Below, piece by piece: positions 26,690-34,813 of a stretch of 37,703 nt of DNA. Origin of the DNA: Pelagibacteraceae bacterium AG-390-M19 (GTDB lineage Bacteria; Pseudomonadota; Alphaproteobacteria; Pelagibacterales; Pelagibacteraceae); the NCBI GenBank assembly GCA_003279765.1, contig QCHC01000003.1, forward strand, positions 10,001 to 47,703, in the 5' to 3' direction. Position 1 is the stretch's first letter. Every line of letters starts with the position of its first letter. Position numbers and translations under genes: made by a program. The notes below the pieces were generated by a model. That model was not told where the DNA came from. It saw nothing but the letters and a program-made list of their open reading frames with translations, and ran no database searches.

Positions 26690-27466
26690 ATGGCGATAAT
26701 TAAAAAATTTAGAATTAAATCTTTTAAAAATTTAAATTCTGTAGTCGAATTTAGTAATATCTCACTCTCCTATGGTAACAGATTAATATTAGATAATTTA
26801 AATTTTAAAATAAATGAGGGTCAAATCTTTGGGATGTTAGGACCTAATGGTGTAGGGAAATCAACCATATTTAATTTAATTACTGGTTTAATTAGCCCAA
26901 ATAGTGGTAAAATAAAAATAACAGGTCAAGATGTAACCAATTATCCGATCTACTTAAGAACAAAAAAATTTAAAGTTGGATACGTGCCGCAATATGGGGG
27001 ATTTTTTAACGATCTTACACTTTATGATAACTTAAAAGCAATTAGTGAAATTGTTATTGAAAATAAAAATTATAGATTAGAAAGAATAAATTATTTAACC
27101 TCAAAATTTGAACTAGATAATCTAAAAGACATTAAAGCAAAATTTCTATCAGGTGGACAAAAAAAAAAATTAGTGATTGCATTATCTTTATTGAGTGAAC
27201 CAAAAGTTCTACTTTTGGATGAATGCTTTGCTGCACTAGATGTATTAACAATAAAAATGTTGCAAGAAATAATAGTAAACTTGCAACATGAAAATAAAAT
27301 TACAATTTGTATATGTGATCATCAAGCGAGAGATCTTTTAGCTTGTGTGGATATGGCAATGATTTTAAGTAATGGAAAAATAGTTGCTCAAAACACACCC
27401 TCTAATTTAGTTAACGATATAAATGCTAAAAATGCATATTTTGGCGACAACTTTAAATTTAATTAA
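26690..27466 (+). CDS. lptB: LPS export ABC transporter ATP-binding protein LptB
   Basis: A 258-residue cytoplasmic ATPase powering LPS extraction by LptFG. Walker A is GPNGVGKST (51-59), the ABC signature LSGGQKKKL, and Walker B LLLDECFAALD with the catalytic Glu present. The switch region CDHQARDLLACVD and the C-terminal ending (NAYFGDNF) resemble LptB rather than LivF/LivG. About 20 extra N-terminal residues precede the fold. A Cys replaces the usual Pro after the Walker B DE. It starts immediately after the lptC stop. Confidence 0.9.
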   Translation: MAIIKKFRIKSFKNLNSVVEFSNISLSYGNRLILDNLNFKINEGQIFGMLGPNGVGKSTIFNLITGLISPNSGKIKITGQDVTNYPIYLRTKKFKVGYVPQYGGFFNDLTLYDNLKAISEIVIENKNYRLERINYLTSKFELDNLKDIKAKFLSGGQKKKLVIALSLLSEPKVLLLDECFAALDVLTIKMLQEIIVNLQHENKITICICDHQARDLLACVDMAMILSNGKIVAQNTPSNLVNDINAKNAYFGDNFKFN

Positions 27467-27471
27467 ATTTA

Positions 27472-28803
27472 ATGCCAAACATTGTAAAAATAGAAAAGAA
27501 AATTAAAAATTTTAAAAAAATAATAAGAGTTCCGGGTGATAAAAGTTTAAGTATCAGGTGGGTACTTTTTTCTTCACTGGCCAAAGGCACTTCTAAAGCA
27601 AAGAATCTTTTAATGTCCCAAGATGTCTTAGCTGCAATTAATGCAGTAAAAAAATTGGGAATTAGAGTAAGTGTAAATAAAAAAGGGTGTAAAATTTATG
27701 GAAAAGGGATTGAAGGTTATAAATATAAAAAGAACCTTATTATAGATGCTCAAAATTCAGGTACATTAGGAAGACTAATTCTAGGATTATTAGTAAATTG
27801 TCTAGAACCAATTAAAATAATTGGAGATAAAAGTTTATCAAAAAGAGATTTTAAAAGAGTTTCTGAACCTTTAAGCAAATTTGGAGTCAAATTTAAATTA
27901 AAAGATAAAAAATTTTTACCTTTAAAAATTTATGGATCATCTGAACTAAAACCAATCACATATCACGAAAATAAAGGATCAGCACAGTGCAAAAGTTCAA
28001 TTATTTTTGCTGCAATGAGAACTAATGGAACCACAACAATTAAAGCAAAAAAATCAAGAAATCATACAGAGCTATTGTGTAAGCATTTGAAATTACCAAT
28101 CAGTATTAAAAATAAAAGAAATTTTGATGAAATTAAAATCAAAAAAGTGAAAAAAATTAATATTTTAAATTATGAAGTTCCATCTGATATAAGCTCTAGT
28201 GCATTCTTCATTGTTCTAACAGCACTATCTTGTAACTCAAAATTAATCATAAAAAATGTAAATATAAATCCTTCTAGAATTGGGATAATAACAATTTTAA
28301 AAAAAATGGGCATTAATATAATTTTTAAAAATCAGAAAATTTACAAAGGTGAGAAAAAAGCTGATATAAAAGTAGTTAGTGCAAAAAATATTAAAGCAAT
28401 CAATTGTCCTCCTGAATTGAATAGTGGAGCGATTGATGAGTTTTTAGTTATTTTTTTAGTTGCCGCTAAAGCAAAAGGAGTATCTTATTTTAAAAATCTA
28501 GGAGAACTAAATCAAAAAGAAAGTCCAAGACTAAAATGGGCAGAAAAAATTTTAACTAATTTGGGAGTTAAAACAGTCACAACAAATGAGTCTATAAAAA
28601 TTTACGGTAATCCTAATCTTATTTTAGATTTAAATAAAAAAATTATTATTAAAAATTTTTTAAAAGACCACAGAGTTTTTATGACAAGTATAATTGCAGC
28701 TTTGAGTTTTGGTGGAAAATGGATAATTCACGATAAGGACTCAATAAATACATCATTTCCTAATTTTTTAAAAATTATTAATGATATTAAAAAAAATGAT
28801 TAA
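27472..28803 (+). CDS. aroA: 3-phosphoshikimate 1-carboxyvinyltransferase (EPSP synthase)
   Basis: A 443-residue shikimate-pathway enzyme joining PEP to shikimate-3-phosphate. Motifs visible are PGDKSLSIRW near the N-terminus, NSGTLGRLILG, KGSAQCKSS, VPSDISSSAFF, KESPRLKWAE and DHRVFMT. It heads the conserved aroA-cmk-rpsA-ihfB order, 5 bp after lptB. The KSLSIR and NSGTLGR forms suggest a class II-like sequence; glyphosate response cannot be read from this. Confidence 0.95.
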   Translation: MPNIVKIEKKIKNFKKIIRVPGDKSLSIRWVLFSSLAKGTSKAKNLLMSQDVLAAINAVKKLGIRVSVNKKGCKIYGKGIEGYKYKKNLIIDAQNSGTLGRLILGLLVNCLEPIKIIGDKSLSKRDFKRVSEPLSKFGVKFKLKDKKFLPLKIYGSSELKPITYHENKGSAQCKSSIIFAAMRTNGTTTIKAKKSRNHTELLCKHLKLPISIKNKRNFDEIKIKKVKKINILNYEVPSDISSSAFFIVLTALSCNSKLIIKNVNINPSRIGIITILKKMGINIIFKNQKIYKGEKKADIKVVSAKNIKAINCPPELNSGAIDEFLVIFLVAAKAKGVSYFKNLGELNQKESPRLKWAEKILTNLGVKTVTTNESIKIYGNPNLILDLNKKIIIKNFLKDHRVFMTSIIAALSFGGKWIIHDKDSINTSFPNFLKIINDIKKND

Positions 28804-29452
28804 GAGAAAAAACATTTTAAAAATTGCTATTGATTCACCTGCCGCTGCTGGCGCAGGAACTTTAGCAAAAGCTATTTCTAAGCATTATAAACTCTTTTAT
28901 CTTGATACAGGGAAAATTTATAGATTTATAGCTTATCTTAAAATTAAATTTCCAAAAAAATTTAATAATAAATTTATAAAATCAAAAATTAGATCTCTAA
29001 AAATGAAAGATTTAACAAATATTGATTTATTATCTGACGAAGTTGGAATGGAAGCATCAATAATTGCTAAAATTAAATCTATAAGAAAAATGGTTCACTC
29101 TTTTCAAGTCAATTTTGCTTACAATCCACCAAAAAAATATAAAGGCTCCTGCCTAGATGGTAGGGATATTTCTTATAATATTGTGCCTGATGCAGACTTT
29201 AAATTCTATATAACTGCAAACGTAAAAACTAGAGCGTTAAGGAGATATAAAGAATTAAAAGGTTTAAAAAAAAAAATAACCTATAAAGACGTGTTAAAAA
29301 GCATTAAAAAACGTGACAAAAGCGATTTAAACAGAAATATATCTCCATTAAAGAAAACTAAAGATTCACTATTGATTAATACGACAAACCTTAATAAAAG
29401 GTCATGTTTTTTAAAAATTAAAAAAATAATAGACAGGAAAACTAAAGTTTAA
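28796..29452 (+). CDS. cmk: Cytidylate kinase with atypical P-loop
   Basis: A 218-residue NMP kinase phosphorylating CMP and dCMP. The family motifs LDGRDI, PDADFKFYITA, RALRRYKEL and the C-terminal KRDKSDLNR...SPL are present. The P-loop, however, reads S14-P-A-A-A-G-A20-G-T22, where CMKs have G-P-x-x-x-G-K-G-T. The Walker lysine is Ala and the first Gly is Ser. The D-T-G-A-x-Y-R motif instead reads D37-T-G-K40-I-Y-R, with a new lysine. The ATG at 28796 (8-bp overlap with aroA) is chosen; an ATG at 28781 adds five residues. The gene sits in the normal aroA-cmk-rpsA context. Confidence 0.9.
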   Translation: MIKRKNILKIAIDSPAAAGAGTLAKAISKHYKLFYLDTGKIYRFIAYLKIKFPKKFNNKFIKSKIRSLKMKDLTNIDLLSDEVGMEASIIAKIKSIRKMVHSFQVNFAYNPPKKYKGSCLDGRDISYNIVPDADFKFYITANVKTRALRRYKELKGLKKKITYKDVLKSIKKRDKSDLNRNISPLKKTKDSLLINTTNLNKRSCFLKIKKIIDRKTKV

Positions 29453-31179
29453 TGGAAATTTACAAAGATCTATCAAATCCAGCATCTCAAGAATTCGAAA
29501 AATTATTAAATAGCCAACTTTCTAAAGTCCAAATAGAAGAGGGTAAAATTATTGACGGAAAAATAAACAAAATTACCGAAAAATTTGTTTTTTTATTTGT
29601 AGAGGGTCTTAAATCAGAACCAGTTCTTGATGTTAACGAATTAAAAAGCATGGGTCTTTCTGAAAAAATTAAAGTTGGAGAAACAATTCCTGTTTTGCTT
29701 GAAAAAATTGAAGATAAACATGGTGAAGTTTTGGTTTCAGCTAGCAAAGCCCAAAAAATTAAAGGATGGGATAAATTAGTTGAGGCTTATGAAAAAAATG
29801 AACCTATAATGGGAAAAATTACCTCTAAATGTAAAGGTGGGTGCATAGTTGAACATATAGATACTGGTTCACTTATGTTTTTGCCTGGCTCACAAATTAG
29901 CGATAAGCCTTTAAAAGATATAAGTCACTTAATGAACGAGCCACAAAAATTTGCTCTTATAAAATTAGATAAAGTAAGAGGAAATGCCTGTGTATCAAGA
30001 AGAGAAATAATTTCTTCTTTCAAAAAAGAGGATAAAGCAAAAATAGTAGAGAAATACAAAGTTGGAGACATAATAAAAGGTGCAGAAGTAAAAGGATATA
30101 GCTCTTTTGGGTGCTTCTTTAATGTTAATGGTGAGTTAGATGTCTTAGTTCACCTTCAAGAAATCTCTTATTCAAGAGTAAATCATCCTGATGAGGTATT
30201 CAATATAGGCGAAAAACATGACCTAAAAGTCATCACTGTAGATAAAGAAAAATTACAGGTTGGATGTTCAGTAAAACAATTGTCTCCAGATCCTTTTGAG
30301 CATATTGAAAATTATGAATTAAACAAAATCTATAAAGTTAAAGTTGTAAAATTAATGGACTTTGGCGCTTTTTGTGAACTTGAGCCAGGATTAACAACAT
30401 TACTTCATTCTAGTGAACTAAGTTGGACCAAGAAAAATATATCTGCAAAGAAAATGTTTAAAGTTGGTGATGAAATAGATTGTGTGATTACTGAAATTGA
30501 TAAAGATAAAAGACGTGTTGCTATTTCACATAGATTAACTCAGGATAATCCATTTGAAACATTTGAGAAAAAATTTCCAGTTGACTCAATTGTTGAAGGT
30601 GAAGTCGTAAATAAAAATGAATATTCTTTATTTGTTAAAATTGAAGGTTTAGAAATTGATGCTTTTTTACATTGTAATGATTTAACATATTTGAACAATG
30701 GCGAGGAAGAGCTATCTAAATATAAAAAGGGTGACAAACTTAAAGTTAAAGTTTTAGAGATTAAAACTTCTGAACAAAAAATTAGAGTTGGTTTGAGACA
30801 GACTCAAGTAGATCCGTTTGACTGGTTTAAAGATAAATCAAAAAATCAAACAATTACTGTTAAAGTTGTTTCAACTGACAATAAAGGACTAATTGTAAGA
30901 CCAGAAGGTTGTGAAATGGATTTCCAAATTAAAAAATCTGCAATAGCAATCAATGCCGCTGATGCTAGACCAAGTAGATGGACAGGTGGTGAAAAATTAG
31001 ACTGTGCAATAGCAGACTTAGATTTGAATAAGAGAAAAGTAACATTAAGCATTAAATTACTTGAAGAAATTGAGAAAAAAGAAGCTCTTGAAAAATATGG
31101 ATCTGAAGGTTCTGGTAAAAACCTTCCTTTTTCATCATTATCTGATGATTTAAAGAAAAAAGAAGAAAAGAAAGAATAA
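29452..31179 (+). CDS. rpsA: 30S ribosomal protein S1
   Basis: A 575-residue mRNA-binding ribosomal protein built of six S1 (OB-fold) repeats. The best-preserved ones start near residues 197 (VGDIIKGAEVKGYSSFGCFF), 283 (YKVKVVKLMDFGAF) and 372 (VEGEVVNKNEYSLFV). Its role in loading mRNAs with weak Shine-Dalgarno sequences fits this window, where few genes show a clear one. The start overlaps the cmk stop by one base. The C-terminus is Lys/Glu-rich. Confidence 0.96.
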   Translation: MEIYKDLSNPASQEFEKLLNSQLSKVQIEEGKIIDGKINKITEKFVFLFVEGLKSEPVLDVNELKSMGLSEKIKVGETIPVLLEKIEDKHGEVLVSASKAQKIKGWDKLVEAYEKNEPIMGKITSKCKGGCIVEHIDTGSLMFLPGSQISDKPLKDISHLMNEPQKFALIKLDKVRGNACVSRREIISSFKKEDKAKIVEKYKVGDIIKGAEVKGYSSFGCFFNVNGELDVLVHLQEISYSRVNHPDEVFNIGEKHDLKVITVDKEKLQVGCSVKQLSPDPFEHIENYELNKIYKVKVVKLMDFGAFCELEPGLTTLLHSSELSWTKKNISAKKMFKVGDEIDCVITEIDKDKRRVAISHRLTQDNPFETFEKKFPVDSIVEGEVVNKNEYSLFVKIEGLEIDAFLHCNDLTYLNNGEEELSKYKKGDKLKVKVLEIKTSEQKIRVGLRQTQVDPFDWFKDKSKNQTITVKVVSTDNKGLIVRPEGCEMDFQIKKSAIAINAADARPSRWTGGEKLDCAIADLDLNKRKVTLSIKLLEEIEKKEALEKYGSEGSGKNLPFSSLSDDLKKKEEKKE

Positions 31180-31195
31180 TTGAAGAAGTTATAAA

Positions 31196-31486
31196 TTGGC
31201 TATTGTAAAATCAAAGCTTTTAAAACAACTCTCTCATAACTACCCAAATTTCTTAAAAAAAGATTTAGAAAAATTTACTGATATAATATTAAATGAGATA
31301 AAAAGAGCTCTACGAAGAGGAGATGGAGTTGAATTAAGAAATTTTGGAACATTTAGAGTTAAAACTCAAAAAGCCTCCATTAGAAGAAATCCAAAAACTG
31401 GCGAAAAAGTTGCAGTTCCTGAAAAGAAAGTAATATCATGGAAAATGAGCAAGGAAATGTTTAAAAAGATCAATAATGAAGAATAA
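31196..31486 (+). CDS. ihfB: Integration host factor beta subunit
   Basis: A 96-residue HU/IHF-family DNA-bending protein. The N-terminal helices, the GDGVELRNFGTF turn, and the arm segment RRNPKTGEKV match IhfB, and its place after rpsA is the classic one. The start is TTG at 31196: no ATG or GTG fits in frame before the upstream stop at 31181, and the family N-terminus begins here. A purine-rich GAAGAAG about 8 bp upstream may serve as a weak ribosome-binding site. It overlaps pyrF by 11 bp. Confidence 0.92.
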   Translation: MAIVKSKLLKQLSHNYPNFLKKDLEKFTDIILNEIKRALRRGDGVELRNFGTFRVKTQKASIRRNPKTGEKVAVPEKKVISWKMSKEMFKKINNEE

Positions 31487-32165
31487 AACTATATTCGTTG
31501 CATGTGATACTTCAAATTTAAATCAAATAAAAAAAATTCTTAAAAATATTAATACAAAAAAATTAAAAATTATTCCAAAATTTGGATTGCAGTTTTTTTA
31601 TTCTAAAAATGGAAGAAAATTTTTAGAAAAATACAAATCAGATTTTTGGTTAGATTTAAAAATTAATGATATTCCACAAACGGCTCTATCTGCAGTTGAC
31701 AGTCTAAAAGATCTAAAAAAATGTAAATATATTACAGTTCATGCAAATGGTGGACTTAATATGCTTAAAGCTATCAAGGAAAAGACTAAACAAATTAATA
31801 AAAATTTAAAAGTACTCGGAGTTACTGTGTTAACTAGTCTGAACAATAAATCTTTAAAAGAAATTGGTCATACTAAAACAGTTGAACAAATAGTTTTAAA
31901 GCAAGCAGGTGTTGTTAAAAAATCAGGATGTGATGGGATAGTTTGTTCTGCAAAAGAAGCAAAAATGATTAGAAAAAAATACAAAAATTTTTTAATAATC
32001 ACACCAGGAATAAGAATGCCAGGTGACAATATAAACGATCAAGCAAGAGTAATGACACCAAAAGATGCATTCAAAAATAAAGTTTCGGGGGTTGTAATTG
32101 GGAGATCTATTGCACAAGGGAATATTAAAAATAATATTAAAAAATTAATTGATCATTTAACTTGA
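31476..32165 (+). CDS. pyrF: Orotidine 5'-phosphate decarboxylase
   Basis: A 229-residue TIM-barrel enzyme producing UMP. The catalytic motif is D-L-K-I-N-D-I-P (D...K...D) near 60-67, with the phosphate-binding PGIRMPG and the C-terminal VVIGRSIAQ. The N-terminus ACDTSN replaces the more common ALD. It overlaps ihfB and trpF, inside the long plus-strand run. Confidence 0.94.
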   Translation: MKNKTIFVACDTSNLNQIKKILKNINTKKLKIIPKFGLQFFYSKNGRKFLEKYKSDFWLDLKINDIPQTALSAVDSLKDLKKCKYITVHANGGLNMLKAIKEKTKQINKNLKVLGVTVLTSLNNKSLKEIGHTKTVEQIVLKQAGVVKKSGCDGIVCSAKEAKMIRKKYKNFLIITPGIRMPGDNINDQARVMTPKDAFKNKVSGVVIGRSIAQGNIKNNIKKLIDHLT

Positions 32166-32794
32166 TGATCAAAGGTTGTAAAATTTGTGGGATTTCAGAT
32201 CCTAATACTTTAAATTTTTTAATTAATCACTCTTACCCCCCAACGTTTATAGGATTTATTTGTAACTATCCAAAAAGTTCTAGACATCTTGAATACGAAA
32301 ATTTAAAAAAACTTTTAAGTGTTAGTCCAAAACAAAGTTACTATGTTGCCGTTCTAGTTAAACCAACTGTAAATATTTTAGAGAAAATTAAAAACTTACC
32401 TTTTGATTACTATCAATTGTATGATTGCACGCCAGGAGAAATAAAAGAGATAAGAGAAAAATATCAAAAGAAAATTATTACAGCTTTTACAATCAAATCA
32501 AAATCTGATTTAGCCAATTATAAATTATATTCTGATGTTACTGACATCTATCTATTTGACAGCAAGGGCTATGAGAAAAGTCAGTCTTTTGATCATGGCT
32601 TGATTAAAAATATCGAGTTAAATAAGGAATTAATGATTGCTGGAAATATTCAATACAATGATGAGCTTAAAAATTACAAAGATTTAGCAAATTTTATAGA
32701 TTTATCTGGTGGCGTAGAAACATCTGGATTAAAAGACTTATCCAAAATAGAATTTTTTTTAAATAAAGTGAATGAAATTAAAAATGAAGCTTAA
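32165..32794 (+). CDS. trpF: Phosphoribosylanthranilate isomerase
   Basis: A 209-residue TIM-barrel isomerase of tryptophan synthesis. The catalytic Cys lies in GCKICGIS near the start. The barrel end carries LFDSKGYEKSQSFDH and IDLSGGVETSGLKDLSKI, the latter the phosphate site. The ATG at 32165 overlaps the pyrF stop (TGATG); the TTG at 32162 is less likely. It is followed by trpB and trpA in the usual alphaproteobacterial order. Confidence 0.9.
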   Translation: MIKGCKICGISDPNTLNFLINHSYPPTFIGFICNYPKSSRHLEYENLKKLLSVSPKQSYYVAVLVKPTVNILEKIKNLPFDYYQLYDCTPGEIKEIREKYQKKIITAFTIKSKSDLANYKLYSDVTDIYLFDSKGYEKSQSFDHGLIKNIELNKELMIAGNIQYNDELKNYKDLANFIDLSGGVETSGLKDLSKIEFFLNKVNEIKNEA

Positions 32795-34013
32795 AAGAGG
32801 TATTCCATTAATTGATCAACATGATCAACAAGGTTTTTGGGGAGAAAAGTTTGGTGGCAGTTTTATACCTGAAACTTTAAAAAAACCTGTAGAGGATTTA
32901 ACAAATGAATTTAAAAGACTGAGAAATAATAAAGAATTTTTAAAAAAAAGAGATTATTATTTTAAAAATTATATTGGTTCACCAACCTCTTTTGTAAAAT
33001 TAGAAAATTTGTCCAATCATTTAGGTGGAGCTCAAATATGGGCAAAAGTAGTTTCAGAGGCAAATGGAGGTGCACATAAAATCTATAATGCCACCGTTCA
33101 TGCACTAATTTGTAAAGCTATGGGCAAAAAATATATTGTTGGCGATACTGGTGCTGGATATGCAGGAAAAATGTTAAGCATGGCAGCTAAAAAATTTGGA
33201 CTTAAATGTAAAATTTTTATGGGTGCAAAAGACATTAAAAGACAAAAACCAAATTGTGACGCTATGAGGAAAAACGGTGCAGAAATAGTACCTGTTTATT
33301 CTGGTAGCCAGACTTTAGTTGATGCAGTGAGTGAATGCATGCGATATTGGGTATCTAATTGTGATAATACGCACATGTGTGTTGGTAGTACGGTTGGGCC
33401 AAATATCTTTGTAAAAATATGTGGTTGGTCAACTGCACAAATTTCTAGAGAATTAAAAAAGCAGCTTAAAAAAGAATTTAAAAAAATACCCAAAAAAATA
33501 AAATTAATAAATTGCGTTGGAGGTGGAAGCTCTGCATATGGATTTTGGAGTGAGTTTATTGATTTTGATAAAAAACAAATAGAATTAATTGGTGTAGAAG
33601 CTGGGGGTCCTAGAAAATCAAAACTTCATGCAGCGCCACTAAGCAGAAATGCAAAAGTTGGTATTTTGCATGGAGCAGCTTCATATGTTTGTCAAAATAA
33701 TGAAGGACAAATTAATGATACAGAATCTATAAGTGCAGGTTTAGATTACCCTGGTGTTAGTCCTATTCATTGTTTTTTAAAAGATACAAAAAGAGCAAGA
33801 TATACTTATGCAACAGATGAAGATGCACTTAATGCACATGTAATGGTAACTAAATTTGAAAAACTTAATCCAAGTTTAGAACCAAGTCATGCTTTTGCTG
33901 AGGCAATAAAAATTGCTCCAAAATTAAGCAAAGATACAATTATAATTGTTAACTCTTGTGGTGATGCAAAAAAAGATAGAGATATTTTAAGAGAAAGATT
34001 AGGAAAACATTAA
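32772..34013 (+). CDS. trpB: Tryptophan synthase beta chain, divergent active site
   Basis: A 413-residue PLP enzyme that normally joins indole to serine. Fold-wide identity and context are clear (GSFIPETL, GGAHKIYN with Schiff-base K103, SISAGLDYPGV, LEPSHAFAEA). Usual invariant motifs are changed relative to Salmonella. Glu109 is D125 and Lys167 is V183. TGAGQHG is TGAGYAG (Y130, A131), GPHPYP is GPNIFV (209-214), GGGSNA is GGGSSA (250-255), and the NLSGRGDKD end is NSCGDAKKD with C396 in the Ser377 position. R157 (Arg141) and D325 (Asp305) are kept. The start could be ATG 32784 instead. It overlaps trpF by 23 bp and trpA by 1. The substrate may be unchanged or shifted. Confidence 0.85.
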   Translation: MKLKMKLKRGIPLIDQHDQQGFWGEKFGGSFIPETLKKPVEDLTNEFKRLRNNKEFLKKRDYYFKNYIGSPTSFVKLENLSNHLGGAQIWAKVVSEANGGAHKIYNATVHALICKAMGKKYIVGDTGAGYAGKMLSMAAKKFGLKCKIFMGAKDIKRQKPNCDAMRKNGAEIVPVYSGSQTLVDAVSECMRYWVSNCDNTHMCVGSTVGPNIFVKICGWSTAQISRELKKQLKKEFKKIPKKIKLINCVGGGSSAYGFWSEFIDFDKKQIELIGVEAGGPRKSKLHAAPLSRNAKVGILHGAASYVCQNNEGQINDTESISAGLDYPGVSPIHCFLKDTKRARYTYATDEDALNAHVMVTKFEKLNPSLEPSHAFAEAIKIAPKLSKDTIIIVNSCGDAKKDRDILRERLGKH

Positions 34014-34813
34014 TGAGCTCTTTACTAAATAAAGCTTTTTTGAATGCAAAAAAAGAAAATAGACCTGCATTACTGACTTATACAGTTGCAGGTGATAATA
34101 CTAAAAAAAAATCTTTAGAAATACTTAATTCTATTTCAAATTATGCGGATATTTGTGAATTGGGTTTCCCTCATAACACACCCATAGCTGATGGAGGTCA
34201 AATCCAAACCAGTGCCTACAGAGCAATTAAAAATGGTATCAAAATTAATGATGTATTTTCAATTGCAAAAAATTTTAAAAAATCAAAAAAAAATACACCA
34301 ATTATTCTAATGGGTTATTACAATATGATATATCAATACAAGGAGAATAAATTTTTAGATAAATGTAAAAAATCAAAAGTAGATGGACTAATTGTTGTAG
34401 ATTTACCTTATCCTGAAAACAAAAGTTTTGCATCAAGATGTAAAAAGAATGGAGTAAATTTTATACAGCTGGTCTCACCTACTACTTCTCAAATTAGATT
34501 GAAAAAAATAATAAAAGACTCTCATGATATGGTTTACTATATAAGCATGTTGTCAACTACTGGAGGAAAACTAAAAGTTTCACCAAAGAAAATCTTGGAA
34601 AGATACAACAAAATTAAAAATCAAAATAAATTAAAAAATGTGGTGATTGGCTTTGGTATTACAGAAAAGACAATTAAATCTCTTAAAAAAGCTGATGGTT
34701 TAGTAGTTGGTAGCGCAATATGTAGAGAAATATCTAAATCAATTGAAAGAAGACAAAATACTGTCACAAATGTTACTAATATCGTTAAAAGATTAAGAAA
34801 TAAAATTCAATGA
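34013..34813 (+). CDS. trpA: Tryptophan synthase alpha chain, divergent interface loops
   Basis: A 266-residue TIM barrel cleaving indole-3-glycerol phosphate to indole. Catalytic E49, D60 and T183 sit at exactly the Salmonella positions. Loop 2, normally P-F-S-D-P, reads P53-H-N-T56-P57, removing Asp56. Loop 6, normally SRSGVTG, reads SMLSTTG (178-184). Both loops contact or signal to the beta subunit, and the partner Lys in TrpB is also lost. The TAATG junction with trpB implies coupled translation. The alpha reaction itself looks chemically possible. Confidence 0.88.
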   Translation: MSSLLNKAFLNAKKENRPALLTYTVAGDNTKKKSLEILNSISNYADICELGFPHNTPIADGGQIQTSAYRAIKNGIKINDVFSIAKNFKKSKKNTPIILMGYYNMIYQYKENKFLDKCKKSKVDGLIVVDLPYPENKSFASRCKKNGVNFIQLVSPTTSQIRLKKIIKDSHDMVYYISMLSTTGGKLKVSPKKILERYNKIKNQNKLKNVVIGFGITEKTIKSLKKADGLVVGSAICREISKSIERRQNTVTNVTNIVKRLRNKIQ

